The notes beneath the pieces are model-generated. The model was given only the letters and a program-made list of their open reading frames with translations, did not search any database and was not told the origin of the DNA. The translations under genes were made by a program, and so were the position numbers. A stretch of DNA of 64,000 nt from the NCBI GenBank assembly GCA_030737835.1, contig CM060853.1:18720895-18784894 (forward strand), given 5' to 3'. This DNA is from Acorus gramineus (Eukaryota; Streptophyta; Magnoliopsida; Acorales; Acoraceae). The stretch's first letter is position 1. The number at the start of each line of letters is the position of its first letter. Below are positions 37,901-50,411 of this stretch, one piece after another.

Positions 37901-40090
37901 TTATGATTTTTTAAATGACAATTATACCCTTTGGGAATAGTGTGTGAGATATATGATTGATTTGATAGATGTGACAGTTTTTGGAATCTGTGTGAGTCTG
38001 TTAGGTGAGATAATTTTTTTAAAATGACAGAGAAGGGTATTTTTATCCATTGGCATAGATAAGCCTTGATAAACAATTCTAACATTTCCGTAGAATAGTT
38101 ATCAGGTTTTATTCTAGCTTATCCAGACATAACTATCGCGGTTTATTCTATCAAAACAAACAACCTTTTTTAGCTATTCTCATATATTCTTCATTATTCT
38201 TGCCTTATGTTCCACGCCATACGGGGGTTAATGAAAAATAAGAATGACCTTGGTTCACCTTTATTGATTTAATTAGGTCGGTACCGTCCTTCTCGGTTGT
38301 GCCTTCATGTATGACATATTCTGGGTGTTCATTTCAAAATTATGGTTCCATGAAAGTGTGATGATTGTGGTAAGTAGAACTCCTATGATTGCTTTCATTG
38401 ATGTAAAGTAATAGTGGAGTTGCGAATGAGCTGTAAATACGTATTTTATGCTAACTTTGTAGGTTGCCCGTGGTGATAAGAGTGGAGAAGATGGTGTACC
38501 AATGCTACTTAAGATCCCACGCATGTTTGATCCTTGGGGTGGATACAGCATCATTGGATTTGGTGATATCCTACTTCCAGGATTGCTAATTGCCTTTTCA
38601 TTGAGGTCTCACTCTAATTAATGCCTATTATCTAACTTCATTGTGCTCATGAACATGCACACTCCGCAGCATCACAATGAGCGATTGTTACAAAATTAGT
38701 CTTAACCAGCATCAAGAATGAGAGAAATAAAATCGTCAAAAGTAGAGTAGTGTGCGTCGATTTTTCCAACGAAAGAATGAAAATGAAAAAATTCTAATTG
38801 CATATTTAATGAAACTTACACTTATGGGAAGTGCCTATTATCTGCTTTTCTCTTTGCGATTGTGTGCACATGCATACCCTTGAAAAAGGAAAAAGAAACC
38901 TTGGAAAAGAATTCCTGTTGTCATAGTTTTAAATTAGTGATGTAGCTGAGTATAATCTGAGTTTGATGTATTATCATGATTAGCAACACTTTTATAAATG
39001 AAAACACTATCTATACAGCCTTTTGCGCTTTGCACCAAATATCGAGTTGATGTAGTAACCAAAAACTAGTTTCAGTTGAACTGGATGTTAACAAGCCTCT
39101 GATTTGTTCTTAACATTCATGACATACATAAATTTCCAACCCATGAATATACTTGTATGAGAAAGTTAAAACTTTTTCAGATGAATTGATGATCATGGAT
39201 GGTTGGAAAGATCCGAAATCCAGTTAAATTTACTTTTAATCGGAATTTTCCATGTGGATCACAGTGAAGGTTTCCTAGTTTTGAATTTGACCACTATGGC
39301 AATTTGCCATCTCTATGTGCAACTGTGCAGTTCCATCCTTAAAATGTTATACCAAATGATTCATGTATGGAATAAAATTTGCTAATTCAATTTTTTTTAC
39401 TATGGATCATTGGTCTTGCAGGTATGACTGGGCCGCAAATAAAAATCTACGAACAGGATATTTCTTGTGGTCAATGATTGCTTACGGGTTTGGTAAGATA
39501 AATTACAGCCTTTCTTTTCTCCCCTTCGTGACAAAATATGCCGAGTCAATTAGAATAGTCCGTACTCCATAGTCTCAGCTTTTACTTCCACACATCTAAA
39601 CATTATAAATTTTTAACAAGACTGATGCATCCATCCCCATGCAGGTCTTCTTATAACATATGTGGCCTTGAATTTGATGGATGGGCGTGGTCAGCCAGCT
39701 CTTCTTTACATTGTTCCTTTCACTTTGGGTAAGTGGCTCCATGCGGACCATCATATTTTGACTTACACAACACATTAATGATGTTACATTCTTGAAAAAA
39801 TATGATTTGTGAAAGAAATCCAACCCTACTTATTTTTGTGGATTTTCTATCACTTTTACTTGTTTTCCATTCTTTCTTCTGAATTTGCAAAACCACACAG
39901 ACAAACATTTAACATTGTGTCCTCGCGTTAACTTAATTTGGGCTAGTGGTTATATTGTCTTCATAACCTTCTATTGTTCACATTAATTCTCAATGCAGGC
40001 ACCATCTCTGCCCTGGGAAGAAAAAGAGGTGAACTGAGAAATCTATGGAGGGGAGAGCCTGAGAGGATGTGCCCTCATATCCACCAGTGA
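30761..40090 (+). CDS. signal peptide peptidase-like protease with PA domain (SPPL2/SPPL4 type), 14 exons
   Basis: Exons: 30761-30904, 31649-31807, 31904-32015, 32175-32294, 33637-33788, 33895-34077, 34439-34473, 35854-36010, 37042-37095, 38277-38369, 38463-38605, 39422-39492, 39645-39728, 39999-40090; 532 aa, all phases consistent. A signal peptide (about 1-26, ending AGLAFGG) precedes a lumenal protease-associated domain (about 90-170, LVHRGNCKF and ILIINN). Nine membrane segments follow. The catalytic pair is in MYDIFWVF (Tyr384-Asp385) and GFGD (435-438, Asp438), and the QPALL element (Pro492-Leu494) completes the active site of presenilin-type intramembrane aspartic proteases. It should cleave type II membrane proteins in endosomal or vacuolar-route membranes. 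All key residues are present, so it looks functional. The sequence is very close to rice SPPL4 as I remember it. Several introns hold repeats. Confidence 0.95.
30964..30982 (+). repeat. G19 homopolymer in SPPL intron 1
   Basis: Nineteen consecutive G on the sense strand, 60 bases after the first splice donor. This can fold into G-quadruplexes in DNA or pre-mRNA and is also a place where assembly length may be wrong. Confidence 0.9.
34945..34981. repeat. AT dinucleotide microsatellite
   Basis: About 18 perfect AT units in the intron between SPPL exons 7 and 8. Confidence 0.95.
36608..36745 (+). mobile_element. degenerate tRNA-derived SINE in SPPL intron
   Basis: A box-A-like TTTGGCTAGCGATTAGCC (36636-36653) and a box-B-like GGGTATCAAACC (36676-36687) are followed by a 3' A-run at about 36731-36740. 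The layout parallels the clearer SINE at 58668 (TCCAARAGGT then GGGTTCAAACC). It lies in the intron between SPPL exons 8 and 9. Confidence 0.5.
37725..38165. mobile_element. possible MITE in SPPL intron
   Basis: The left side (GATAACAATCCAGGCTGAAT, near 37753) and right side (AGCTTATCCAGACATAAC, near 38117) are weak inverted matches around a TG/AT-rich core. The segment looks inserted, but termini and target duplication are unresolved. Confidence 0.3.
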
Positions 40091-40928
40091 AGAGTTTGTG
40101 TAATGGAAACCATACCTCATGTAAAAGCAACTTAAACCAATTAGGAACACTGTATTCCATACATAATTAGGCAGCTGTATGAGTTAGTAGTGGCATGGAA
40201 GACTATAATTTAATTTCACAGTGCTTCTCAGTTGTAGTATTTATTTACCCTTGTTGATATGCAGTGGGGGCTTCCCTGACCATTTTGTTCCCACAAAATA
40301 TGATTACCCTTTCTACTCGTGCCAGCAGATAATGTAAAGGAGAAACAGACCTGGCCTCCAATCATCTGATACACCTTTTATGTAATTCATGATTTCTTTC
40401 TAAATTTTAAGCCTTCACTTGTTTGTGCCTCAAAACCATATGGGTGCTGTTACAGTTCTTATTTCCAGTCACACTGAAGCTGGAATTTTTTATCTATTTT
40501 TTCAACTTCTAATGTAAGTGGGTATATATGATTAATTAGAGTATAAACTATCATTTTTGAAACAAAGTATACATTTTTAGGGACTGCACGCTACTGTAAC
40601 ATTATCCAAAGCACACATATGAAGCATTTTTAGAACATCTTTTCTCTCAAAATTTCTTCACAAATCCATCTGTGATTGAAGCAACTACACATTTTGGCAA
40701 CAGATATGATATCCTTTTCTCCAAAATGCAACAGAATTGAAAAAAAAAGGAAAAAAAAGAACCTGTATGAACATCTGCATCTCTTCAAAATTTACACCAT
40801 ACATGGAACCAAACCCATTCCTGCAATGCCAATAGGATCAGTGCAAAAAAAAATCTGACAATTATCCTTTATATATCCTCAACACCCCCCATATCAATCG
40901 CCAAGATCAGTCAAAATGTTAGCCATTC
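40091..40928. other. convergent 3' region between SPPL and SKP1-like genes
   Basis: The two stop codons are 838 bases apart. The region should contain both 3' UTRs and polyadenylation signals. No additional gene is visible. Confidence 0.6.
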
Positions 40929-43900
40929 TCAAGATTTATCTTTCCGTCCATTCTTCGATGGTTTAGTCCTGCATTGATTGCAAGGTTGGTTGTAAAAATA
41001 AGAGAGCATCCCAGGTTAACCATTCCTCCAAATTTTAATAATGTCCCTCTTTGTGAGACTAAAGGACCTCATGGTGGATCAATGTATTTCATGAAGATGA
41101 TTTTCTTTCACAAACCAGATGTCCAGAGTAATTTGAAGATTACAAGGTTCAATGTTCACGGCAGTTTAAATTAGAAAACGCATGCACATTATATAATATA
41201 AAAGAAAGTGCACCTGTTATATCTACGTGAAGAACCATTGCGATTCATGGTTGATATGGTGGCAACCCTTTGCTCCTGACTTGAGGATAAAATTTCCTGC
41301 ATTCTTTCAGACCAGTTTAAATTTAATCTCTTCTCGAAAAGCTCCACTTCCCTGCTTTCACATAATACGAGCAAAATGTGATTTTGGATTTTCCAGGAAT
41401 GCACAATTGAACCTCATTATGGTGAAGTCAGACTCTAGTCCAGACAAAAAAAATCTGCAACCAGGAAGAAAAAAATGATAAATGGTATGCAGTACTGTGA
41501 TCCTTAAGACCTTAATAGAGACCTAGCAGCAGAAAATCTACATGCATACCTTTGCTACAATTAAGGTTATGACAATATGCACATAACAATCTAATAAGGA
41601 TTTCTTCATCACATTCTTTTTCGTTGACAAATATGTCTATCTAAAACATATACTCCCACTTCTACCAGCATACTCAAACAATACAATCATAGCAGCGATT
41701 ATTTCCCACAAACTGCTATATACTTTAAGCGCGCATCATTTTCCAGAATCAATAGTTCAGCTTATTATAGCCGCAATTCAGTTTATGGAATCTTCTAACA
41801 TTATCTGAAAAATAATCATATTTCCAATTAGAAGGATAATCAGATTACCATTAACAAGGATTTTATTTAATCATTAAGAAATACCATTCCAAAAAAAAAG
41901 TGATTTCATGTTGCAAACAACTCAATTGAGTACAGCACGTGCATGCATGCTTAGAATGCTCTTGAGCACTGACATTTCATATCGCCAGACTGCCATGAAA
42001 AACAGATGAAGAGTGACAATACATGCAAGTCAAGAATCTCATCATGATAAGAGGGACAAAAAAAAAGGCCATGCTGACATACAAGAAACATCTCACCTAT
42101 CAATCTTCTCTTTCATTACAGGGTCTAGTTCATCATCAATATCTCCATCCTCAAAATCAGCTCCAGAAATAAAAGCACTGTCACCAGAATCTTGCGATCC
42201 TGAACTCATGTGAGGAGTAGGCGCCTGACTCTTAATATTCCCAGCTTCTCCAGCACTACATCCATTATGTAATGCGCCAGAATCCTAAAAAAGTAAAATA
42301 TATAGTCAAAGACTTTTTATAACAAAAAAATCCTGAAACGTTATTCTTCCATCTCAGCAACAACAAAAAAAAGTGACCTCAACATTTTTGTTCTTTGAGT
42401 GTAAAGATTCCTTCAAACGGTCTTTTCTTCTCAGGTTTTTCTTCTTATGCTTGGAAGCCCTGACCCCTTTTGTATCTACTGTACATAATGCAATTGCAAT
42501 CAGGGAAAGCTCAGTTTTGCATGTATAATGGATGCAGCACAGATATAAGGACAAAATCTATCAAAAACAATTTCTTCAAATTTACTAAATGACTAATTAT
42601 TTTACTGTAATTTTTTTGAGGGAAATTTATTTTACTGTAATAAAAAGGTATATAATGTGGATGAATTTAGAAGTACTTTTTCTTCCTCAGCCTAGAAGTA
42701 GGACATGCATGAAACACAGGCAGGTGTATACATAGAAAGATGTCTTAAGTTTATGACATTTTTTAGTTCAGCAAAAAGGCATTTTTTTTGAAGTGGCATC
42801 ACCAGGTTCTGATTAAAGTAGTAAACTGCAATTTTAAATCATGATATTCCTCTTCCTCAAATTATCATCACTATACAGTACTTCACGGATTGATGAAATT
42901 ATGTCACCCATTGAGTAATCGTCTACCAGTTTATTGCTTACAAAAAAATTCTGATTCTGCCCAGACTGTGCATGACAATGCACATTGGTCAAGTACAAGC
43001 ACAATGAAACACTGTTACACTGGTCTCACCAATGAAAACTATTATACTATCAATGGCTAGCATAATAATTAATAAACATCAAACCTCCTACATTCTCATA
43101 ATATTTTATGACCTTAATCATACTGTTGTGTATTTCTGATCAGATCACATTGCGTGCACACCGAGAGAATGCATGCATCAATATTGGATACATATACAAG
43201 AATGAAAAAAAATATATAAACAGAACTCAACCAAGCAGCACAAAGAGACAATAAAAAATGTGTTGAACAGTAATATTTTAACATAGTTACCAATTCCTTA
43301 GCACCTGATAGCAAGAAGATCAAAACTAACAGTAGTGGCAAGTAGTGGTACTATCTATCATCTAGAATAGGATAGGCAAAGGGATGAGAAATTATCACCA
43401 TCTTCCCCATTAATATATGATAAAAGATCCTCAATAGGGCGCTCATCAACTTGCTCCTCTTTGACCTCAACATTCTGAAATAAATAAACCTTCATTTGGA
43501 AACAATTTCTACAAAAATAAGCAGAAGCTCTATGTAATAACTAAAAGATGGATATGAGCATTCTTGTGCATGAGCTATCAAAATCTCAGTTACAACATAG
43601 AATCAAGACAATACAAGATGTAGATTGTATTTACAGACAAATCAAGCATAAAAATCTGCAGCCACCTTCAATTTCTTTCTTTCTTTTAATTCTTTTCTCT
43701 TTTTCGCATAAAGGCGATTCAATGTCCAAATCTGTGGATCATCATTTGTGTTCTTCATTGGCTCCAGTTTTTCCTCCTGCAACTACCTAGATGAGCATAA
43801 AATAATATCTGAAGACCAGAAAACAAATTTGCATGATCGTGAAGCAAAAAAACACCTCAGTAAGGTCATCAGGGAGTTGAAATATCACACGTATCTCCTC

Positions 43901-44920
43901 AGGGGTTTTGTCTTCTAGCATGCGAGCAAGTGCACGGCCAGTGAGATCAACCAAAGGCTTTAACTGGAGGCTATCAGCTGCAGAGCTCAAGTAACATAAC
44001 TGTACTGTATCAATTCGGGTGAACTTCTCATCAAAAGCTTTCCGCTCCTACATAGGAAGTACCACTTGCATATAAGAAAAACAGCAGTGCAAATAAAATT
44101 GTACCTGCATTATCATAGCCATGCGAAAAAGCTTTCACGATCTATTAATTTAAAGAAATTTTATGGAAACATGATGACATAAAATGTCAGCAAGAACCAA
44201 ATTTCTATGACACCTAGGAGAACATATAAAAGATCATATCAGAACTGGAACTGCCTAACAAAGCATGCAGAATGTGGTCGTGAACATGTCAAACCTTGTC
44301 TGAGCGACCTGGAACTTGATGAAACCGACAATAGTCAAGTATCAAGCTAAGGTTCTGCGTATTAACTTGTTCTGGAAGAGAAATAGCATAGTTTTTGGAA
44401 GATCCCGTCCCTTTATTAAGTCTTTCTAGCCAAATCATGGGGCAGAACATGGCAACTTCCTCTTCAACTTGCTGGATAGACCCATCCACAGTTTGCACCC
44501 ATATGAATGACTTCATGGCCTGTGAGAACATATTGGAATGACTGTGTTCATTCTTTAAATAAATATAAACAATACAAAAGGATACCTTCCCCTGATCTAA
44601 ATGCTATTAAAAATGCACCGGGAATCGGATTTCATAATAGGCTTGCGGTAATAATGTGGTTCCAAATATAAATGAAGGTCATGCAACCCGTACGAAAGCT
44701 CTAAGTTCATCTGTTAAAACATCAGCAATGGAATAAATTTTTTAAAAAGGCATCCGTGAGACTAAGAGCTTGACAATATTAATTTCTGAGGAGAACCTGT
44801 ATCAATTGGAAAAAGTTAACATATTAATTTCTGTTTACTTTGCTACATCAATGCAATAAATATTCCCAAAAAATATTTGCACAATAAAATACAACATACC
44901 TCTCGTTTAATGATCTCCAT
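40929..44920 (-). CDS. SKP1-like protein, ASK20/ASK21 type, 9 coding exons
   Basis: Exons on the minus strand: 44920-44900, 44519-44295, 44047-43856, 43776-43666, 43474-43399, 42478-42378, 42284-42097, 41351-41214, 40968-40929; phases join to 363 aa. The BTB/POZ-like N-terminal SKP1 fold spans about 10-75 (SFIWVQTVDGSIQQVEEEVA), and the C-terminal SKP1 helices that contact F-box proteins span about 90-155 (SSAADSLQLKPLVDLTGRAL, KTPEEIRVIF, PDDLTEEEKLEP). Canonical SKP1 proteins end near 160 residues; here about 200 more follow: a Lys-rich stretch (RKELKERKKLK), an acidic stretch (FEDGDIDDELDP) and a tail ending NGRKDKS. This extension is characteristic of ASK20/ASK21. The core should bind F-box proteins and CUL1 in SCF ubiquitin ligases; the tail's role is unknown. 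The last two small exons are supported by phase and similarity in EVELFEKRLN, and the very last is least certain. Confidence 0.9.
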
Positions 44921-44936
44921 TGGCACCTTCCAACGT

Positions 44937-45594
44937 CTGAAAAAAGTGTCCGTCAAATGAGGAAAAAATGGTAGAAAAAACACTAAATCACCACCCAAAA
45001 AAAAAAAAAAAAAAAACCCAAACCCAGACTCAAAAGTGGTGGCACGCGAATGAGAAGCCGCCTTCATACATCAACCATTCATGTCTGACAAAATAAGCTT
45101 TAATCTTGACCAACGGCATTCAAAATAACAAGTTCTGTGTCAACCCAAATCTCCATCATTTCACTCTTGCTTGTCAGTCTGAATGAGCAAGATTGATGAA
45201 AAGAGTTCAAGAAGACCATTATATATGAGGTTTCAGAACAACTTCACTTATCAAGAAACCAAAATAAACAGCACAATTTAGAAAGAAAAAAAAGGTCCCA
45301 CCATCCAAAAAAAAGAAATCATCAAAACCAAAACATGCAAATAAAAAAGCAACAGAAACCTCAAATCTAATTCATTTCGATCACGCCCTTACAGTCAAAT
45401 CCCAAAACAACCCCAAACAACGCATCAAGATTCATCACATATTCCAAACATGCAAAGAGAACAGGAGTGCAGACACAAAGAAACTAACAAAACGCAAGAG
45501 AATGCGCAATAAAAACCCTAATCTTTACCCATTGTGGACTTCACAACAAAATCGATGTTTCCATAAATGGAGAATCAAGGATCACAAACAGTAC
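44937..45594 (-). other. 5'-UTR intron of the SKP1-like gene
   Basis: On the minus strand, a donor TTTTCAG|GTACTG at 45595/45594 and an acceptor TTTTTTCAG at 44937 flank a 658-base intron. The leader exon lies upstream (45595 to roughly 45700-45900, CT/GA-rich). An A21 run (44997-45017) sits inside the intron. Leader introns often raise expression of plant housekeeping genes; that role is inference. Confidence 0.55.
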
Positions 45595-46459
45595 CTGAAA
45601 AGTAGTGCGATGTGTATAGAGAGACAGAGAGAGATGTTTTAGATTGGGATCTTTGAATTAGGGTTTTGGCGGTCGCTCGAACGCGGGAGAGAGAAAGAGA
45701 GAAAGAAAACAGGGGAGCTGAAGAGGGAAAAGAAAATAAAAACGGTAAACAAGATATGGAACGGCTATCCCCACCATCCTTTTTTCTCACCCTTACTAAA
45801 TCCACCACAAATCTGTTATTCTTAATCCCACCACTTTTATATTCAAAAGCTGTAAAAGCCCTCATCCCGCCACCTCTCATTCTCTCTCTCTCTTTTTTTT
45901 CTTTTTCTTTTTTTCTCCTAAACCCCCTTTTTTCCCCGTTCACCTCTTCAACTCAACATGCTTTTCTTCTCTTCCACTAATTTTTTTTCTTCAAAGGAGC
46001 CGTGGATGGATTGAAGAAGGAAAAGGAGAGGTATTTCGAGTGATTTTGTTGGTTCTTTTAAAATTTTAATTTAGATTTTGAGCAAAAAAAAAAAAAAGAA
46101 CAGATGAGGAGAATATGTATTGTAGAGAGAGAGAGAGATTTGAGATGTGAAGTGGGTCTTCTGTTATGCTTCTTGTTAAAAGGTGTATGGTGGCTCGACT
46201 GAGTTATCGACGGAGGCCGCTGCAGTCGATGAGGAGAAAGTGTGTGGGGAGAGAGGAAGAGGTGCAATGGAGATGATCTTTCTAGATTTTTGGATTGGCG
46301 GGGAAGGGTGAATTAGTGGGGTTAGTGTTTTTCAAAACAAAAAAAAAAATGTGTTTTTTTTGTTGGGGGGGGGGATAGTGAATTGACGGGTGGGGATAGA
46401 TATGCCATTTTTCTTTTTATAAACCTTTTTCCAATAAAACACACCCATATGAGTGGAAA

Positions 46460-46690
46460 AATGTTAGTCAACCTCATTTTTAGTTCAAGTATAATATGCA
46501 TTCTTTCTTTTTTTAAATAATATATTCTTAATTTAATCATACATTTTTATAAAATATGAAATATATACTTCAATAATTTTATGGAATCATGTGTAAAAAA
46601 TTTCTAATATACCTTATTGTAGTTAGTGTAGATGATTAAAAAATAAATGAGACTGTAAAATGGACTAAATATAAAATGCTTTATAACATA
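46460..46690. mobile_element. MITE-like copy, CATTTTCAGTC-related family (weak)
   Basis: The left side has GTCAACCTCATTTTTAGTTC and the right side GAGACTGTAAAATGG, resembling the ends of the copy at 48535 but more decayed. The interior is AT-rich. Confidence 0.35.
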
Positions 46691-47052
46691 AAGCATAACA
46701 ATTTATTAACGAGATTTATAAAACAATCATACTAGACAGCAATCTCACCCCCAAGAAATTAGGGGTGGGTTGCAACATGGAAAAAAAGAAGAAAAAAAGG
46801 AGAGAGAGGGAAGGGAGGGGGGATGTTGGGGGACAACGCGGAGGTGATGGGCGGAGGATGGCAACGGTAGTGGTGGACAGCGGTGAGAGGAGGGAGGGAG
46901 AGAGAGAGAAGTGGGGGGGATGGTGAAACTCTGCCAGTTGTCGCCCACTCTCCCCTCCTCACAGCCCTCTGCAGCTCTCTACCCTCTTGTTCTCCCTCTT
47001 TGTTTCTCTCTCTTCTTCTCTTCCCACCACCTTTTTTTTTTTTTTTTTTTTT

Positions 47053-47654
47053 GAGTTTCTCAAAATTGTAAATAAGCCCCTCTTAAATGGATTTTGTTGT
47101 CAAAGATCCATTTAGATTTTTCTAATAAGTGCACCGCCCAATAAGCAAGTCCACCTAATTTTTTAATAAAATCTTTAGTTAAGATTCTTTTAATAAGCAC
47201 AACCCCCATTTCATTTAAATTTATTCATTTATATATTTATTCATAAAAGATGCGAATTATAATGTGACATTAATGTGGCCTCAATTCTGAACATCAATGT
47301 ATGCTCCAATTGAAATTGAATGAATATATAAATATAGATTTCAATTTTTTTAATGTAAATTTTTTAATAATTTTTTATTTCAATTTTCACCAAAAAAATA
47401 AAAATATATATATATATGTTTAATTGGCTAAATATTAATAAAAAAAATTTATTTTTGTATGTGGAGAAGTCGAATTAGTGAGAGAGATCAAGTTTTTGAG
47501 GGAGTCATTGAAGGGTAAGAGATAGAGTTTGATGTAAGAGGGGCTTACTTATTATTTAAATATAATGTTAATATATGAAAGGCTTTTAAATTAAATTATG
47601 AAAATGTGAGGGGCTTATTAATAAAAAGAGCTTACTTATAATTTTGAGATGCTC
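47053..47654. mobile_element. MITE with GAG..CTCAAAATT inverted ends, 602 bp
   Basis: The left end GAGTTTCTCAAAATTGTAA (47053-47071) pairs with the right end TTATAATTTTGAGATGCTC (47636-47654). Repeated subterminal motifs ATAAGCCCCTC on the left and GAGGGGCTTA on the right strengthen the inverted structure. A T21 run abuts the left end. There is no coding capacity. Confidence 0.65.
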
Positions 47655-47859
47655 AAATACAACCACCCTTTTTTTTTTCTTTTTAATTTGCAAGTTGCAA
47701 CACACACTCTCCCCCAATTTAATTGTAGCGCTGGGCCTCCACTTCAATTCGATCCAGACTTGTACTTCAACTTCATCAGGTCCAATGACAAGGCTCACTG
47801 GGTTAGGCTGTAAGATCCATAATATAGACCCTATCTCTAAGGAAAATTTTAGATGAGCG

Positions 47860-48180
47860 CTCATACACTCGGTCTTTAGTCCGTTGCGCAACTTGTTTTT
47901 CAGTCTTATATGTTATAAAAATATAATATATATTGTGTTATCATAGTATATGAGATTCTATCATAGTATAAATTTATTATTTTTTTTACTTGAAAAAAAA
48001 ATACACTAATGTATCTCAGTATATACTTCATTTCATATAAAAGCATGAAAAGTGTATGAAGTATATCAGCGTATACTTCATTTGGAAAAGTGTATGATTT
48101 TTTTAAAAAAAGTAAAACCACTGTGGACTGCAATTGGGGTTGCAATGGGGGCTGGACATATCATTTTCCATTTTAGATTC
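47860..48180. mobile_element. AT-rich MITE-like copy ending CATATCATTTTCC
   Basis: The right end reads GGACATATCATTTTCCA (48157-48173). Very similar sequence ends occur at 61694-61711 and, inverted, at 62217-62240. The interior shares GAAGTATAT-type words with those copies. The left end is poorly defined. Confidence 0.35.
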
Positions 48181-48440
48181 AATCAATTTTACAGTCTAAA
48201 ATGCAGATTATATATGCTTTTATTTTTTCAAAAATAGTAAATATCATCTAACAATGTATATGTTTTGATAAAAAATGAATATCGCTTCATTTTGAATTAA
48301 ATAAACCATTTTTTAATAAATGTAAAAAAAGTTAACGATGCATATATCTCATCTAACAATATATATGCTTCACTAAATTTCCATCGATGCATATAAGACT
48401 GTATTTGGACTGTAAAAAAGACTAAGTGTAACAACGCCCT
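48180..48440. mobile_element. MITE-like copy, CATTTTCAGTC-related family
   Basis: ATTTTACAGTCTAAAATGC on the left and GGACTGTAAAAAAGAC on the right form short inverted ends. Interior words ATCTAACAAT and CATCGATGCATAT recur in the copies at 19561 and 48535 with small changes. Confidence 0.4.
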
Positions 48441-48534
48441 ATCTCTAATCAAGACCAGTAAGCTCCTCTCAACCTGTTTGGCAGAGAACGTGCAAGATTA
48501 GTATTACTAGTCGCATGGTAAATAATAGGATAAC

Positions 48535-48790
48535 GTTATGTACAACCTCATTTTCAGTCTATATGTGTTTTGACTTATTTAAAAATAGTATATATCTCAT
48601 TTAGTGAGGTATATATTTTCATAAAAAATTAAGCATATATTTCAATGAATTGCATGGATGCATTTATAAAAAATGCAAAAAATTTATATTGAAACATAAG
48701 CCTTATTAATGTGAGTATATGCTCCGTTAATTTTCTATCGACGCATGAGTCTAGATTTGAGACTGAAAAAAAAAATTGTGTACAATAACA
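48535..48790. mobile_element. MITE-like copy, CATTTTCAGTC-related family
   Basis: The left end has TACAACCTCATTTTCAGTCT (48541-48560) and the right end GACTGAAA (48761-48768) followed by TTGTGTACAAT. The interior words TATCGACGCAT and AGCATATAT are shared with the copy at 19561. Confidence 0.5.
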
Positions 48791-50411
48791 CTCAAAATAA
48801 TAATAATAATAATAAGATAAATAAAAAAAACTAAAACTAAAACATTGTTAATCGGGTTTACATATAATTTTATGTCATACATACACTCGTTAGGATCATA
48901 TCACATCTTCACATGATTTGATTTTTCTTAAATATATATTCATTTAATGATATATTTATCTTCTTAAAAATTATAAAATATATATATTTTAATAAATTGC
49001 ACATATTCACTTGCTGAATATTTTTTTTGTTTCATCTAACGAAACATAAATCTAGTTGGTGATGTGGGGCTCCGCACAGAGGATAGAAATAAGGACTGCA
49101 AATAATGAAGTCTATTTGTATGTGTATTGTGTAATGTCTTACACTCCAGGAAGAAAAAAAAAAAAAAATGTGCCTGAAAGTCCATATCTAGAGGTTTGAA
49201 GGCCCCAACTAAGGCACAACCCTGGCTCGGATTTATTCAAAAATGTTCTGTAATCTCTTTTGCAGTTTAACATTTATGTTTTAAGTATTTTTAAATATAT
49301 CGAGATATACACTTCAATGAGATGAAAGCATATTTTTTTGAAAATTATAATCTAATATATAATAGGTTAGATTTGTATATGTTAGACTTCATTTTAATGA
49401 CCGAGTATATGAATATTCAGAACCTCCATTATTTTGAATCTTGTTGCTTCCAGCCATATAGCTTGTAAGAAATGAACAAGGATGAGAAAATAACCTGAAA
49501 AAATATATCGTGATTATTAAATCTCCAGTAGATAGTCAAACAATTCCATTGTACTTATATGCCCAAGTTCACTTAAAATTATGTGTCTCCATCATTTTTA
49601 TTCTTTTTTAAGTGATGAAACTTCAACATTAAAAAGAAAAAAAAATCACAAAATGAGTAAATAACTAACAAAATGTAGTTTGTCGGATTCAAACTCGAGA
49701 CTTTCCCACCCGAGTTGGCATCAACAGACACTGGCGGACACAATTTTTGAAACAAACGCAGAAACGACTTTTACGTTTGACGATCAGCCTGTACGTTTTA
49801 TGTGTATTTTTTTTTACTTCTCCAACACGTTAAAACAATGTTTTTCAGAATACCGCCCACTTCCCCCCATGTGGTGGCCTCGGATGCACTCATTTATTTT
49901 TCTATACTTGTTTTAATATGGGAATGTATTCTCCATTCATCACACATAGACTTATTCGTGACGTGATTATTTAGAGACGTTTGATTTAATTATAATACTG
50001 TGATAACTCTATAATAAAAGGTAAACAAGATACAAACATGAAAAAACAAACAGAGAATTCAAATACCGTAATCATGTTACAAATAATATTTTAATGCATT
50101 CTAAGATTATGTATTTTTTAAGGATAAGATCAAGGTTCATCAAAGTGAATCCACAATTCCACATGCAAAAAATCTCAAAATATATATCAGCTAAAATTAG
50201 AAAGGGTTCTAATACAACAATAAAAAAAACTTGTTTAATTTTTTAATTTAGCACATTCTAAATCAATGAAAATAGGATATGTCATATTGTCATGCATTCC
50301 CTTTTGGATGAGAACCAAAAGATAGTGATCCAACTCTTATAAAAACCAAATTCATTTCAGAAATTGACAGGACATGAAATTCTATGAACACGTCACGATC
50401 GATCACAAATA

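Noticed and set aside
38273-38554. Minus-strand 93-codon open frame
   Set aside because: Antisense shadow of SPPL exons 10-11 and the intron between them.
45575-45980. Long open frames on both strands upstream of the SKP1-like gene
   Set aside because: They arise from GA/CT-rich low complexity in the leader and promoter of the SKP1-like gene and encode repetitive Lys/Arg/Glu or Phe/Ser/Leu.
46745-47071. Open frames in the purine/pyrimidine-rich tract
   Set aside because: Composition artefact; Pro/Ser/Phe repeats in several frames at once, no domain.
49680-49916. 78-codon open frame
   Set aside because: No recognisable motif, splice context or codon pattern; the first bases resemble a repeat fragment.
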